NCBI RefSeq assembly: GCF_000835495.1
Contig: NW_015622542.1
Location: 2,998,485-3,062,484 of the forward strand
Origin: Cladophialophora immunda
Taxonomy: Eukaryota; Ascomycota; Eurotiomycetes; Chaetothyriales; Herpotrichiellaceae
Direction of reading: 5' to 3'
Length of the DNA stretch: 64,000 nucleotides
Shown piece by piece: positions 19,263-30,552 of this stretch. Positions within the stretch are counted from its first letter, which is position 1. The number at the start of each line of letters is the position of its first letter. The notes beneath the pieces were generated by a model. The model made no database searches. It was not told the origin of the DNA and saw only the letters and a program-made list of their open reading frames with translations. Position numbers and translations under genes: made by a program.

Positions 19263-21350
19263 TCAGTAGTGAGGGATAACACTACCCAATTCCTGGTTTT
19301 CCATCGAGACGTCCTCTTGCAAAACAGTCGGCACCTCTACCGCTCTCGACACGTCTTCGAGTTCTTCAGTCAGCAGCATCTGGTTCTCCTTGTCGGCGCC
19401 ATTGTCGTGAAACTCAACCTCAGCTCGCTCAGATCTCACGTCGTCCTTTTTGATCGGCGATGAAACCACATGCCTCGCTGCTGGACTCCGCATTACCTCC
19501 TCTAAATCTGCGTCCCAATAACTGGGCCGCCGTTTCTTCCTGCTCACAGAAGGTCCTGCCCCTTTTCGCCAGACTCTGACGTTGGGGCTCAGCTCCTTTA
19601 TGCCTCTTGCAGTGTCACAACTGGGTCTTGGAGCCGGCGCACCGAAAAGGCTCATGCGCACAGCTGCCTGAGTCTCTTCGTCAACCTCAATAACTTCTTC
19701 TCCTTCTTCCAGTTTCAATTTTGGGTCAATGGAGTAGTCCGTTGCTACTTGTTCATCTTCATGGATCTCATTTGTGAGTGTTTCTGCCTCTCTCGACCTC
19801 TTTTTCGGTTGTGAACGTTGCGCGGAATCTACCGAGGATCTTGGTGGACTACTTCTGAACTGCAGATTGTCTGGCAAACGTGACCTCCTTGGCTGCATGC
19901 GGCGCTGAGGAGGCCTTGACAGATACGAAGGACCACCATAGTGCTTACCGGCTCCACGAGCACTAGCAAGAGCAATGATGCCATTCTTTCTGAACCGACT
20001 GGGTGGCTTCGCCAGAGGTGTGAGAGTGTCCGTCCTATACGAGTCTCGAATTCTGGAATCAGGAGCGGGGTCTTGTCCAACGACTTTGGCAGCTGCTGTC
20101 GAGAAAGAGTACATTGGTGGACCGGGCCTTGGTGATGGGTGAGGGCTCTCCTTAGCATAATACCACCCGGGCTGGAAATGCTCCGAGGCTGTGGCAAGAT
20201 ACGCCCGGTTCAGGTGCTCATGGTGAGGGGGTTGAGATCGAGATTGCGAAGATTCCGTCGGAGGATACCATGCCTTGTGACCCATCTCTCCGGGGGACCT
20301 TGCTGGTGATCTGGCTCTCATCAACGGCATTGGACTGCCTGTCGCTGTGGCGCGGTTGAAAGGGAGGGGCGGGTACCCAAATCCCGGAAGAACTCCGTGC
20401 TGTCGTCCGTGGCTCGCCTGGACATTCGAACTTGGATTGATACCTTGATGTCCTAGAACATTGGGTGTCGCGGATCTGAAATGAGCAGCGGGATCAGGGC
20501 ATAACACCGCCGGTCCACGTGCGTGCAAAAGAGGATCTGGACAAGGTTTTATATCAGCATGCTGTGATTTGCTGGAAGAAGATGCAGTGCCATCACTGCC
20601 TTTGTGCGTCGGAGGCTTGGGAAAGAGGTCGCTGAACATTCCACGTTTCAGCTTCGCGGAGTCGGCGGCTGCTTTCACAGTAGGAGACAGGACGAATCCC
20701 TCCCCTGTGCTGGAAGACGAATCCCCATACTGTTCCTCTACTTCTACCGACTTTCGTAGGAGGTGACTGACAATGGGCGACTCTTCTGCAGAATCGATAT
20801 CCATATCGTAGTCAGCACTCACGCGGAGCTCGGTTAATGGCCGCTCCAGATCAGTGGTGGACAGACGTCCTGCCGGGGATGGGAGATCTGATTTTTTGCT
20901 TGAGCTCGTCGACACTCTCTTTGCCGGAGATGAGGACAGGTTGGGTGTGTCCTCTGGGTGTCGCGCGAAGCCTCCTTCGTTAACAGGCGAGGTGAAGCCG
21001 CTGCTGGGTGGCTCGATAGCCAAGGTTTTGCAATTGGTCATCTCGACTGAGAGCAAGTCTGGAAGTTGCGGGGACCCCTCTGGAAAAGGTTCTCTTACGT
21101 CCGTTTCAAATTCGGCGATTGCCCTTGGAGCTCTGGAGTACCTCCAGTCCTTGGATGGTGTTTCCGATGCTTCTTTCTCAGAGTTCCCCAAAAGGTCAGA
21201 ATTGGCAGTGCAGGCGTCCCCGGTTTCGGGACTTGGGGGGAGTCTGGAATCGATCGAGCCAACTGGAGAGGCAGCGAACCGGACATCAAAGCGGAACGAC
21301 GCTTTGGCGCTTTGAAAGAGCTTTTGCATTTGTGCAACGTGACCAGGCAT
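19263..21350 (-). CDS. Large intrinsically disordered protein, unknown function
   Basis: 695 aa, single exon. ATG at 21350 (MPGHVAQMQKLF) is used; the frame is open a little further but only with a TTG start. No enzyme or membrane domain is recognised. The protein is rich in Ser, Pro, Arg and Glu. It has repeated short basic-Pro motifs (MRARSPARSPGEM, RRMQPRRSRLP), an acidic block near residue 565 (LKLEEGEEVIEVDEETQAAV), a possible nuclear localisation stretch (SRKKRRPSYW) and an acidic C-terminus. These suggest a nuclear scaffold or regulatory protein. The length of the uninterrupted frame and its codon use support it being a gene. Confidence 0.7.
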   Translation of the reverse strand: MPGHVAQMQKLFQSAKASFRFDVRFAASPVGSIDSRLPPSPETGDACTANSDLLGNSEKEASETPSKDWRYSRAPRAIAEFETDVREPFPEGSPQLPDLLSVEMTNCKTLAIEPPSSGFTSPVNEGGFARHPEDTPNLSSSPAKRVSTSSSKKSDLPSPAGRLSTTDLERPLTELRVSADYDMDIDSAEESPIVSHLLRKSVEVEEQYGDSSSSTGEGFVLSPTVKAAADSAKLKRGMFSDLFPKPPTHKGSDGTASSSSKSQHADIKPCPDPLLHARGPAVLCPDPAAHFRSATPNVLGHQGINPSSNVQASHGRQHGVLPGFGYPPLPFNRATATGSPMPLMRARSPARSPGEMGHKAWYPPTESSQSRSQPPHHEHLNRAYLATASEHFQPGWYYAKESPHPSPRPGPPMYSFSTAAAKVVGQDPAPDSRIRDSYRTDTLTPLAKPPSRFRKNGIIALASARGAGKHYGGPSYLSRPPQRRMQPRRSRLPDNLQFRSSPPRSSVDSAQRSQPKKRSREAETLTNEIHEDEQVATDYSIDPKLKLEEGEEVIEVDEETQAAVRMSLFGAPAPRPSCDTARGIKELSPNVRVWRKGAGPSVSRKKRRPSYWDADLEEVMRSPAARHVVSSPIKKDDVRSERAEVEFHDNGADKENQMLLTEELEDVSRAVEVPTVLQEDVSMENQELGSVIPHY

Positions 21351-24300
21351 GACGATCGATCTCGTTAAGCCCGGATGGATTCTTTTCCGGCCCGTGTTCG
21401 GCAAAGTGGTGTCTGGTTGGGGCTTTTGATGTTCGCTGCGGCCTGTGTTATTGCCTTCCGGGGTTCTCGAGGAGAGGGAAGGGTGTAAGACTTTGGAAAA
21501 GAATAAGGAGGACCGCCGCCGAGGGGGATCAATCGGTGCTGCAGAGGCGCATCCTGGTTAGTACATTCTCGGGTACAGGATTTGGTTGCGAACGCGACCG
21601 CACAAACATGAATGTTACCCACGCTTCGGTGTCCCTGGAGGATAACCAGAATGTGTTGACTTGCTGGAAGAGTCGCTGGAGGGCAGAGAACCAGGTGAAT
21701 GATCCATACCGGAGAAAGTGTTCACAGGAAAAGAGATGCAGTATCACTCAAACTCGATTCGACCTCAAAAGAAGTACCCAAAGACAAGGAGCGGACATCT
21801 GCAGCCAAAGGCAGACAGAGAAGAAGGGAAGAGGTAGGAATGAGGCTCACGGGCAAGGCACATGAAGATAATGACAGGTCGTGTGCCATGACACAGGTTG
21901 CAAGGGAAGGCCCAATGCTGAAAAGCTGGCAGCCGCCATGTCGTTGGCAACCGACATGCTTGATTGACGGGAAGCGCAGTTGCAGGAGACATGATGGAGA
22001 AAGTGAAAGGTGTGTCGATGATGTTGGAAAAGCTGAGATTCTGTCTGGAGAACAGCACCAACGACAACCGGGGTCATTTGCGGCTTCGTAGACACATTGC
22101 AATCGATCCAAATCCTGAGTCTGTCTAGTTGAGCAGCGGTGATTGTAGCACGAAGCGGCAACACACGACAGCTATGCTGTGACCATATCCTCAGGTATGG
22201 TGGCCAGTGGAAGCTGTGGTTAGCCTCAATAGCCGAGCTTGAAGCAGTCTTCCGCATCTTGTTGTTGTACGAGAACAATCATTAATTACCCGGCTCAAGG
22301 TGTTGCGGTGTTGCTTGGATACCTCTACATGGGGTCACTGACTGCATCCAAGTCGTGAAGAGGGCAGCCTGGCCGGGTTGCCTTCTGTACCTAGTAGATG
22401 CCCGCACACCTGTCTCTCTCTGCAATATGAGGGTGCTTGACGTTAACGTGGTGAAGAAGAAGCAGCCACCAGGCATCGATCCGCCTATAACAAGAGTAAG
22501 ATGAACTGCTCAGGATAGATCCTTGTACAGCAGCAAGGGTGGGATATGAGATCATCGCCATGGAGATTGAGTTGATCTTGATCAAGTGGTGTTTGGTGGA
22601 GGCGGCGATGGCGCCAGAATGGAGTCAGGTCCATTTTAGAGGAAGAATCTCTAACCTACGGAGAACATGGGATGGAATACTCCGTATTATTACGACTCCT
22701 CGTACTCTAGATGGAAAGTGTCGAAAATAACAGGGCACGGGCACGGACACCGTGGGCTTTGCGGATATTAATTACGGGATTGCAGCCTCATGGAGACGTG
22801 GGCTCTGCCAATCCTCGTGTCTCAAACCACGATGCACCGATGCACCGATGCACCGACATGGGCCACGCACCGACACTAACAACGAGCCAAGTCGATGGAC
22901 CACGCCTCCGACTCGCCAACTCGAGGCTTGTTCAGACTTGAGGCTCGGGATGTCGCACTGGACGGAGCACCCGGTGTTCACTGTTGAGGGCACAATGGCC
23001 TCGTACGTACATACAATCACCAAGACCTCAATGATAGCCACCATTCTGCCGTCGATTTAAAGCCACCTCCACGACCCCTTTACCATCCATCGAGACCTGC
23101 CCGTCGACCAGGCCCTTCGGAGGCCGTCCTCTACCTGCCCCCCACAGCGGCCAGCCAAGGTCAGTGCTCGGGGACAGCCTTGCGAGCATCCGAATTGTCA
23201 CAGAAGAGTTGGACGTCCTGTCAGAGAATGGATGTGTAGATGCATTGCATGATTCGTCGCTGTGCAATCTGGGATCACACCAGGGATTCTGAGATTGCTT
23301 CCATGGGCTACTGACGAGTCCTGCGACTGTGTGATGAGGAGGTACGGCGCAGGCACGGCAGGCTGGTGTTTCAGAACTGCGCCCTGGTCCCTGTCTAGCT
23401 AAGTTTTGACGGTGGAGAAACGGGCGACAACGGCCTAAAGAGTCTGCAGGCGAACGTGTTTAAGCACGCCCGGAAGGCCAATGAGGGGCCTGTGCCTGGC
23501 CAAGCTAGGCCCCCATCGAGGATAGCCCCGGGCTCTGCAGGCCCCACGCCAAACCCACTGCAAGCCCTGGTGGCCCCTCGCCCGGCTGCGAGATACCGAG
23601 GATTCGTCCCATTCGCTGCCCGTTAGCCAGGTACCAGGTCCCGCCTGCCATCAGCCTGCATCGCATGCATTGCCTGCGCTTCTGGCACCGGCATCAAACC
23701 TCCTGACACGCCTTCTCTCTCACTTGTTGTATCACCTTCTTCCCACACGTTCGTTTCCGTTCATTCGCTCGCCGTCCTGTGGTCGTGCTTTCCACTCCTT
23801 CTCAATCTCGTCTTTGTCCTCTCTCGACCTTCTTGGGCTTGTGAAGCGGGATTCGGTGCATGTCGCTCGACTCTTCTCTTTAGATACCCAGACTGCGATT
23901 TTTCCATTGCAGTGCAATCCACCCAGGTCGCTCCTTTACACAACCCCTACACGCTCATTCACGTCTTCGCTCGTTCTACCGCACCCGATTTTTCTTCGTT
24001 CGACACTTCGCGGACCGGTGCCTGCAACTTCTTTGTGCTTTTGATTGACCCCGACATCCACCTTGCAACCAGTTTTACGACGTCTGTGGCCCCGGATTGC
24101 GGCTCTTCCCAGTCAATCCTTAGACAAAGCCAGCGAGTTCTGGCGCTCATACCACCCATTGAACCCCGCACATCCTACGATTTCTGAAGGAAGAGAGCGC
24201 AGGAACGCAGAAGCGCGGTTGGACAGAGGCAGAGACCACAACACTAGGTACGTAGTCTACCTGTACCAAAGACATTTCTCGTGGCGTTCGAGAGAGGCTT

Positions 24301-24602
24301 TCCATGTAGCAAGAGGCTTCTCAGACAACCAGTGGAAATGCGAGCCGTTGTCGGACATGCTGACATTGACGAAAGTCTTCAGGACTTCTATCCTCCGGAA
24401 CAAAGTGATTTTCAATAGATTGGTTGCTTGCAGCGTTGCCATCAACTTCTCTGGTCTCTCCACATGCATGTCAGGAACATGCCTACACACATCTAAAGCT
24501 GGTTTAACTCCGAGTCCTGCTGAAACGCAGCAGAGGAGTCCAATACAAGCTTGAACACATTCAAATCACCATCGGAGCCTCGAACAAACAGCAAGAGCTG
24601 CC
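21351..24602. other. Long gene-free region between two divergent genes
   Basis: 3.25 kb with no supported gene. It holds the upstream region of the disordered-protein gene, a tandem octamer at 22830-22853, a GC-rich stretch around 23400-23640, and a pyrimidine-rich stretch from about 23680. The last probably starts the long 5' leader of the EGF-motif gene, which may contain a leader intron. The small open frames lie on both strands and look random. Confidence 0.45.
22830..22853 (+). repeat. Tandem octamer, three exact copies of CGATGCAC
   Basis: Three head-to-tail copies, followed by a partial fourth (CGAC). Lies in the gene-free region; no function assigned. Confidence 0.85.
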
Positions 24603-27005
24603 ATGGATCCTCAACAGCCTCAACCGTCGCAACCCGGTCATGAAACCCGCTTTCACTACTCCAAACCTAACTATGCTCAACCTTCACAATACCAACAGTT
24701 CCCTCCACATCCGTCAGTGAGAGTACCCCCAAATGTCAAGCTGAGCGCCCGCCAAGTTCCTGCCGGAGTTGGCGTTGCTCCTCCTCCAGTGAGATTTGAC
24801 AGTCCTCGCCAACAGCAGCAGAGGCCAACAGGGAACGGGATGTTGATCCAAAATTTCAGATTTCCGGTCGCCCCACCCATACCCCCATCCTCCTCAGGAA
24901 GGAGCAGACAAGACCCATCCCAGTCGCCAGGTCGCAAGTACAATATGCATCAATCCTACATGTCATCAGTAGCGGATGAAAATGCTACTCCCGGAACGAC
25001 TCCCGGATCAAGATCAAGAGGCTTCCCAACCCCAACGTCTAAGCGGTATTCAGGTTCTGTATATGCTGAAAGCGAAGCTTTGGGACCTGAAGATCGATTT
25101 GATCAAGATGACTTTGATCTGGAGTCAGACCGACCGGACTCGGCCGATCCAATGCCACAAATTGTGCGGCAAGCAAGCCTTGGAAAACGAGCAAAGCCTG
25201 CCCTTACTACTATCAGAAATCGAGACAGCCACATCGAGCAGAATATTCCGGAGGAATTCCCGGCTCCTCCCACTCACGTCAACAAGAAGGCAACTATGGA
25301 AGCCCTCAGTGCGGCAGTGGCTGCTGGTATGGGTAGCCAATTCATTGGGTCTCGTTCTGGTACCCCTGTCTCGCGAAGTTACACTCCTGTGAGGATGCCA
25401 TTTGACACGTCTCCTCCGTCCTCTCCCTCGGCGGATAGAGAATATCTACAGACTCCAAAATCTCCGAACACAATTGCCTCCGGAATGATCCTTGCCCAGA
25501 CACCGGCCTCCGGACATTCTCATAGATCCACGAACAACCTGCTTGGCTTGGGCCTCGAGCAGCCTGCAATGAGTGATAAGATCCCCGCCAGTCGACGGCC
25601 GCCTAGATTGGACATGGACGCGGTCAGGGAAGCCGAAAGCCGTGGCAGCACAACCAGTCTGGCAGACTTGATCAGACGAGCAACGAAGCTTGCCGCCAAT
25701 CTCGACAGAGGCAAGACAGCAAGTCGCCTAGGCATGTTGGACATGTGGGGCAGTGGTGAAAAGATGGGGGTTAACAATCGCCATTCCACCATGTCAGACA
25801 TGCTGTCAGCTTTTCCTGCTCCAGCTATGGGTGGTACTCCGACAAAAAGAGACACTGCCTGGCCGCTCGGTGAAAAGGGCGATGGCTACGCGTCAACCAC
25901 AGATCTGTCCAAAAGCCATCCCAGAAAACAACGGCGGAAATGCTGCGGCCTTTCGTTGCCTGTCTTTATTATCGTCCTTGTCGTCATCATTGTTCTCATT
26001 GCCGCCGCTGTATTAATACCCATATTCCTAATTCTTGTACCAAAGCAACACAAATCTACCGACCTCACCAACTGCGCTGCCAGCCATCCTTGTCGAAATG
26101 GAGGAACAAGCATAGTGAGTAACGACGCTTGCGTCTGTGTCTGCTCCAACGGCTTTACCGGAAACCAGTGTGAAACGCCTGGAAGCACGGCTGATTGTAT
26201 GACCATTACGTTGAATGATGGCAACAACGAGTATAAAAATGCAACGATGGGTCTATCAATCCTCCCATCCTTTTCGGATGCACAGACGCGGTTCGACATC
26301 GCTCTCAATGTCTCGACGATATTGTCGCTATTTTCGTCCAACAATCTGTCGTGCACAGGTGAAAATTCCTTAGTGGACTTCAACTCAAGCGTCTCGAACT
26401 TTGGGTCGAGAAGGACGAGACGATTCATCATGTTACCTGGCTTTGAGCCAAGCCGACCTGTGATCAACAAACCTCATCTACCTCAAATGACTGCACGTGC
26501 AGAAGCAGACTGCTCGGAACCGTCCCTCGAGAGGAGACAAGACGGTGGCGTCGCAGGAACTTCAACCTCGAATGGGATTGTCTTCCAAGCCAGCTCGCCA
26601 ACCATAGGCCCTGTCAGTCCAACAGAAGCTGTGGTGACTGGTGCCTCGACTGTTACAAGCGTGACTGCAACGACGGACGCAGGCTCCGCCACCACGACGC
26701 CAACACAATCCCCAACAACCACGACTAGTGGCGCCTCTGGACCTTCATCGTCAGCCGTTAGCAGCGAAGAGCTCGACTTTGCGAAAGTCGTCGTTCTCTT
26801 CGTCCTCCAAGAATCTCAAGCCATGACTGTGGCCGTCAATGCCCAACAGCGCATAGACTCGTTCTTCGCTCAACAGGCAAAAGGTAACGCTACGTCTGAA
26901 AAGGTGGACGTTGGAATGGGAAGCTTAGTGCTCACGGCGGATTTCGACAAATTCACAATCACCGAGGGAGATGGACAGGTCGTAGGGGGCCAGGAAGGTT
27001 CATGA
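24603..27005 (+). CDS. Single-pass membrane protein with EGF-like motif and long disordered cytoplasmic region
   Basis: 800 aa, single exon, good ATG context (GCCATGGAT). Residues 1 to about 440 are hydrophilic, Pro/Gln/Ser-rich and disordered, with no signal peptide. One strong membrane segment follows near 450-475 (PVFIIVLVVIIVLIAAAVLI) after basic residues (PRKQRRKCC). This implies type II topology with the N-terminus in the cytosol. Just outside is an EGF-type cysteine pattern: CAASHPCRNGG...CVCVCSNGFTGNQC. The rest is extracellular, with several N-x-S/T sites and a Ser/Thr-rich stretch near residues 685-720. I associate this layout with a conserved family of filamentous fungi, probably a surface sensor or wall protein; its role is not known to me. 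Confidence 0.85.
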   Translation: MDPQQPQPSQPGHETRFHYSKPNYAQPSQYQQFPPHPSVRVPPNVKLSARQVPAGVGVAPPPVRFDSPRQQQQRPTGNGMLIQNFRFPVAPPIPPSSSGRSRQDPSQSPGRKYNMHQSYMSSVADENATPGTTPGSRSRGFPTPTSKRYSGSVYAESEALGPEDRFDQDDFDLESDRPDSADPMPQIVRQASLGKRAKPALTTIRNRDSHIEQNIPEEFPAPPTHVNKKATMEALSAAVAAGMGSQFIGSRSGTPVSRSYTPVRMPFDTSPPSSPSADREYLQTPKSPNTIASGMILAQTPASGHSHRSTNNLLGLGLEQPAMSDKIPASRRPPRLDMDAVREAESRGSTTSLADLIRRATKLAANLDRGKTASRLGMLDMWGSGEKMGVNNRHSTMSDMLSAFPAPAMGGTPTKRDTAWPLGEKGDGYASTTDLSKSHPRKQRRKCCGLSLPVFIIVLVVIIVLIAAAVLIPIFLILVPKQHKSTDLTNCAASHPCRNGGTSIVSNDACVCVCSNGFTGNQCETPGSTADCMTITLNDGNNEYKNATMGLSILPSFSDAQTRFDIALNVSTILSLFSSNNLSCTGENSLVDFNSSVSNFGSRRTRRFIMLPGFEPSRPVINKPHLPQMTARAEADCSEPSLERRQDGGVAGTSTSNGIVFQASSPTIGPVSPTEAVVTGASTVTSVTATTDAGSATTTPTQSPTTTTSGASGPSSSAVSSEELDFAKVVVLFVLQESQAMTVAVNAQQRIDSFFAQQAKGNATSEKVDVGMGSLVLTADFDKFTITEGDGQVVGGQEGS

Positions 27006-27884
27006 TCGAGATGAATGGGAAATAAGGGGAAGCAAGCATGGAAGCAGTCCACACCTACCATGGCTTGCAAAGGAGCGACGTCGTAGGTGGTATCGCAATA
27101 CTATTTGAAGATGGACACGCATTTCTAGCAGGCGCTATCTGAGGCACGAAATCAATGCGTTGGAAAATGTCATTGGCTCAGCATGGGCCAACAGTGTTTG
27201 GAAAGAACAGAGGGCGTCAAATGAGGCAGGTCATCTTGGCTAGGTACAGCCACGGGAATGTCTATGTCCTACTATTCGCCTCGAAGCTCTTGTATGATAT
27301 GCTGAGTGGTGGGAGACAAAATACTTGCTTTGTTTGAGCCGTTCTTGACTTCGAAATGATACCTGGACACAATGGATGGGGCCAAGTTAGACTTGATTCA
27401 CAATCACTGAACCAACCTTCTTCTTGTACTTTTATGGAACGTATGATACTGTGTTGGGTGTGTTAGCTGTGTTGTTTCGTAGGAAGACTGCGCACTGGCC
27501 GCTGAGCGTTGAGGCTAGGAGGGTCACTGGGTAGGCAAGGTAGATGGATGAAACATCAGCTCCAAGGCTTTCTGGTCCATCTAGAGACATTGAGGAGTGC
27601 TTCAGGATCTCAAGGGTATGCTGCTAGCTTTATTGTACTATGTAAAAGAGCATGCTCGTATCTCGTGTTCTCGTAGCCGCATCGTGCGAGCGGCAGATAC
27701 ATTCCTCCGAAGCTGGGGCTCTTCTCCCAGAGCATCTTTCTTCTCTCGCCATGCACCGCCTTCAAAAACAGATGATAGCACCCACCGCATAAATGCTCGC
27801 TGAAGCGCTCGCCGATCCAGTGTAGTCTTCAACCCTGTCTATCCATCGTTGGTTCGCGTCGCTAGCACTCCATGATCCCACCAT
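27006..27884. other. Convergent 3' region
   Basis: 879 bp between the stops of the EGF-motif gene and SER2. AT-richer than coding DNA. No gene recognised. Confidence 0.4.
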
Positions 27885-29336
27885 CTAGTCCTGCAACAGC
27901 TGATCGATTTCTTCCTTTGACAAGCCTAACAGGTAGGCCAAGTCCAGCATACTTTCGCCAATGTTCAATCGTGCAGGTGCTTCCATCTGGACCTTGGATT
28001 TGGCTTTCCACGCAACACCAAGGCCAGCCGTCTTGAGCATTGGAATATCATTTGCTCCATCCCCAACTGCCATCGTCTGAACAAGGGGAATTCCCTTATT
28101 GGCCGCCAAGCTTATTAACAGGTTTCGCTTGTGTTGGGAATCAACGATTGGATACGAAGATTCGAGTTCTCCTGTCAGTGTACTGGAGTCTGGGTCCACG
28201 GCAAGGTGGTTCGCGAACGCGTGGTCGAGTCCCAGTTCTCCGGCCAGCCAATTCGCAAGAGGCTGGAAGCCGCCACTGAAAACAGCAAGTGTGAAACCGA
28301 GTCGTTTCAAGCATCTGCATAACTCTTTCGCTCCTGGAGTGATCACAATCTTGGGCTTTAGCCGTTCAAACACGTCACTTGGCACGCCCTTCAACAGTGC
28401 CACCCTTGCTTTGAGGGAAGCCGCAAAATCAAGTTCTCCGTTCATAGCGCGCTCGGTGATGGCAGCGACTTCCTTTTTGACTCCGACAAAGGCTGCAATC
28501 TCGTCGATTACTTCCTGATGGATGAGGGTGGAGTCCATGTCGAAGACACACAAGCGTTTGTGTCGACGATAGACATTGGAGGGCTGCAAAATAACCTCGC
28601 AATTCCATTCTCTTTCAAACTTGTAGATTGACTCGTGCTTGGAGATCAGGGAGGATGGCAAGTACTCAGGATTCGGAGGGGGGCTAAAGGTAACCTCCAT
28701 GACTCTTGGTTTGAATGGATCCGGTGCCAAACAGCGGTGGGAAGAAGTCAACTGCCTCTCCTCCGGCGCATTGTGCACTAGGAGGCTGTCAAGCGTAGAG
28801 AGAAAATGCGTCAAGCATAATTGAGAAATGTAGGCACCGTATAGATGGTCAAGAGGTTCAGGTTCGGGCGGTGGAGGCTCGAGGGGATACTCTGAAATGC
28901 TTGTGGTCGGAGCAGAGCCCTCCGCGATCTCTGGAACCGGTATCGGATCCGTAGGTCTGGCAGGAGGAGATTGATCTGGGTGGATATGGGGATGTCGTGG
29001 CGCGCTCGAGTTGTAGAAGATGGTCGCGACAAGTCTTGCTGGATCGCCAGCCTCAGGAACGCAATTGGTATGGGAGATTGTGTACACAGTTCCACTCTCT
29101 TGGGCAATTATCGGGGAGGGAGGAATGGCACTGATGGATCTTCTCGACGCGCTCGAGAGAGAAAGATTCGAAACTGCGCTCCGAGGAACTCGAGTCGGTT
29201 GCTCCAGAACCCCATCGATACTCGCAGAGGGTCCCGTTTGGCGCGATTTGTATTCGAGGTGGTCGTCGAGAAAGGTACTGCCGCTCAAAGAGTCTTTGGC
29301 CAAGCTGAGCCTGTGAGATCGAGAAGGAGATGCCAT
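27885..29336 (-). CDS. SER2: Phosphoserine phosphatase (SER2)
   Basis: Last step of serine synthesis from 3-phosphoglycerate: phosphoserine to serine, cytosolic. Single exon, 483 aa from ATG 29336; the longer frame needs a GTG start. HAD-superfamily catalytic region: motif I VFDMDSTLIHQEVIDEIA near residue 265 (nucleophile and acid Asp), motif II AVFSGGF, the conserved Lys in SQHKRNLL, and motif III VGDGANDIPMLKTAG. The roughly 260-residue N-terminal part is longer than the yeast enzyme. It contains a region (TISHTNCVPEAGDPARLVATIF) placed where other eukaryotic and bacterial enzymes have a regulatory ACT-like domain. It shares a 1.2-kb divergent promoter with MET16. Confidence 0.93.
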   Translation of the reverse strand: MASPSRSHRLSLAKDSLSGSTFLDDHLEYKSRQTGPSASIDGVLEQPTRVPRSAVSNLSLSSASRRSISAIPPSPIIAQESGTVYTISHTNCVPEAGDPARLVATIFYNSSAPRHPHIHPDQSPPARPTDPIPVPEIAEGSAPTTSISEYPLEPPPPEPEPLDHLYGAYISQLCLTHFLSTLDSLLVHNAPEERQLTSSHRCLAPDPFKPRVMEVTFSPPPNPEYLPSSLISKHESIYKFEREWNCEVILQPSNVYRRHKRLCVFDMDSTLIHQEVIDEIAAFVGVKKEVAAITERAMNGELDFAASLKARVALLKGVPSDVFERLKPKIVITPGAKELCRCLKRLGFTLAVFSGGFQPLANWLAGELGLDHAFANHLAVDPDSSTLTGELESSYPIVDSQHKRNLLISLAANKGIPLVQTMAVGDGANDIPMLKTAGLGVAWKAKSKVQMEAPARLNIGESMLDLAYLLGLSKEEIDQLLQD

Positions 29337-30552
29337 GTCCAACACGTTTTTGAGACCTAACCCTCAGAGGTGCCAAAGTGGTCGTGCCACGACCTCGGAG
29401 GTTGAAAGGTACTCGGCGTCCAGAAGCCACACAAGGTCAATGTTGGAGGGCAACAGGGAAGGGGGAGGGGGACGAGATCGACAGGATGCAAGACGACGTC
29501 ATAGCATCTCGAAGCCAATGCAGGAACAACCGATTGAGGCTCAGATCAGCGTTGACAGAGAATGGAGAGAGATCGGGCGAGTATGTTCAGTGGCAGGTCG
29601 CCAGGTTCCCTACCATGCAGCTTCACTGGTAGATTGGCTCCAAGCGCACCTCCTACAGCTTGAAGAATGGAACGGAGAAAAATGTCTCCACGGGTTCGTG
29701 CGGCAGGACATACAAAATGCCTGGACCCGGGAGGCCATTGGAACGAAGCTGGCGCAGGGCAGCTGGTCGCAGCCAAGCATCCCGTGACCCTCACCACGTC
29801 GTACTCACGTGCCGTCAAACCACGTGAGACTTGGCGAGTTTGGCACAACGCACACAGAAAGAAAAATCTGACCGGGGCTCGGCAGAACCCCGCGCCGGCT
29901 ATCGCTCTCACAGGTTCGGTCCAGACTCAAAGTGATCTCAACCTTACTTATACGGCGGCTGTCGTCAATCTGCCACAATCTCGCGACATAATCAATTTCC
30001 CCTCCGCAATCTGCAGTGTCTGGGTGCTCTCGTATTCTCGTCTCTTGGCTAGATGATGTGCTCGCAGGGGAGCTGTCACGTAAGTTGCAACCTCAGGCAA
30101 GTGTCTGGCAAGACGTGACCCTCCGATTGCCTAGCCGCGCACGGCGTATAGAAACTGGGGCCCAGCTGAGTCCGGAGACCCTATCCTGTAAGCACGCAGG
30201 TAATCCAGATTTTCTCCGACACCCGACATCCTACGGCTCTCGGAGTGAGAAGGCCAGCAAATGACACAAGACACTCATCGACGAGAATGGTCGGCATCCA
30301 ATGACGATGAGGAAGGCTCTTTGCCTCCTCGATCACGCCATCGCCCAAGGGATGAGGCAGTTGAGGGAAGAATGACCTCTTCACTGCTTTTGCAAATTTT
30401 GGCTGCGGATGGCGAGGCTCTCAACCTCCTAGTTCGCTCCACTGCTGAATTGCGTGCTCAACGATGATATCGCAGGCGGTTGATTTGTAAAAAGGTGGGT
30501 TTCCAGCACTTTCATCGTCCCCCTGTGTTGCTGTCAGTCGGTTCTCTTTTCA
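29337..30552. promoter_or_regulatory. Divergent promoter between SER2 and MET16
   Basis: 1216 bp between opposing starts. It contains two inverted TCACGTG elements (29805-29827). Open frames here are short and unsupported. The co-location of a serine-synthesis and a sulfate-reduction gene suggests shared control, but this is inferred. Confidence 0.45.
29805..29827. promoter_or_regulatory. Pair of inverted TCACGTG E-boxes
   Basis: TCACGTG at 29805-29811 and its reverse complement CACGTGA at 29821-29827, 9 bp apart. In budding yeast, Cbf1 with Met4/Met28 binds TCACGTG at sulfur-assimilation genes including MET16. Here the pair sits about 730 bp upstream of MET16 and 470 bp upstream of SER2. 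Use of a Cbf1-like factor is inferred. Confidence 0.4.
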
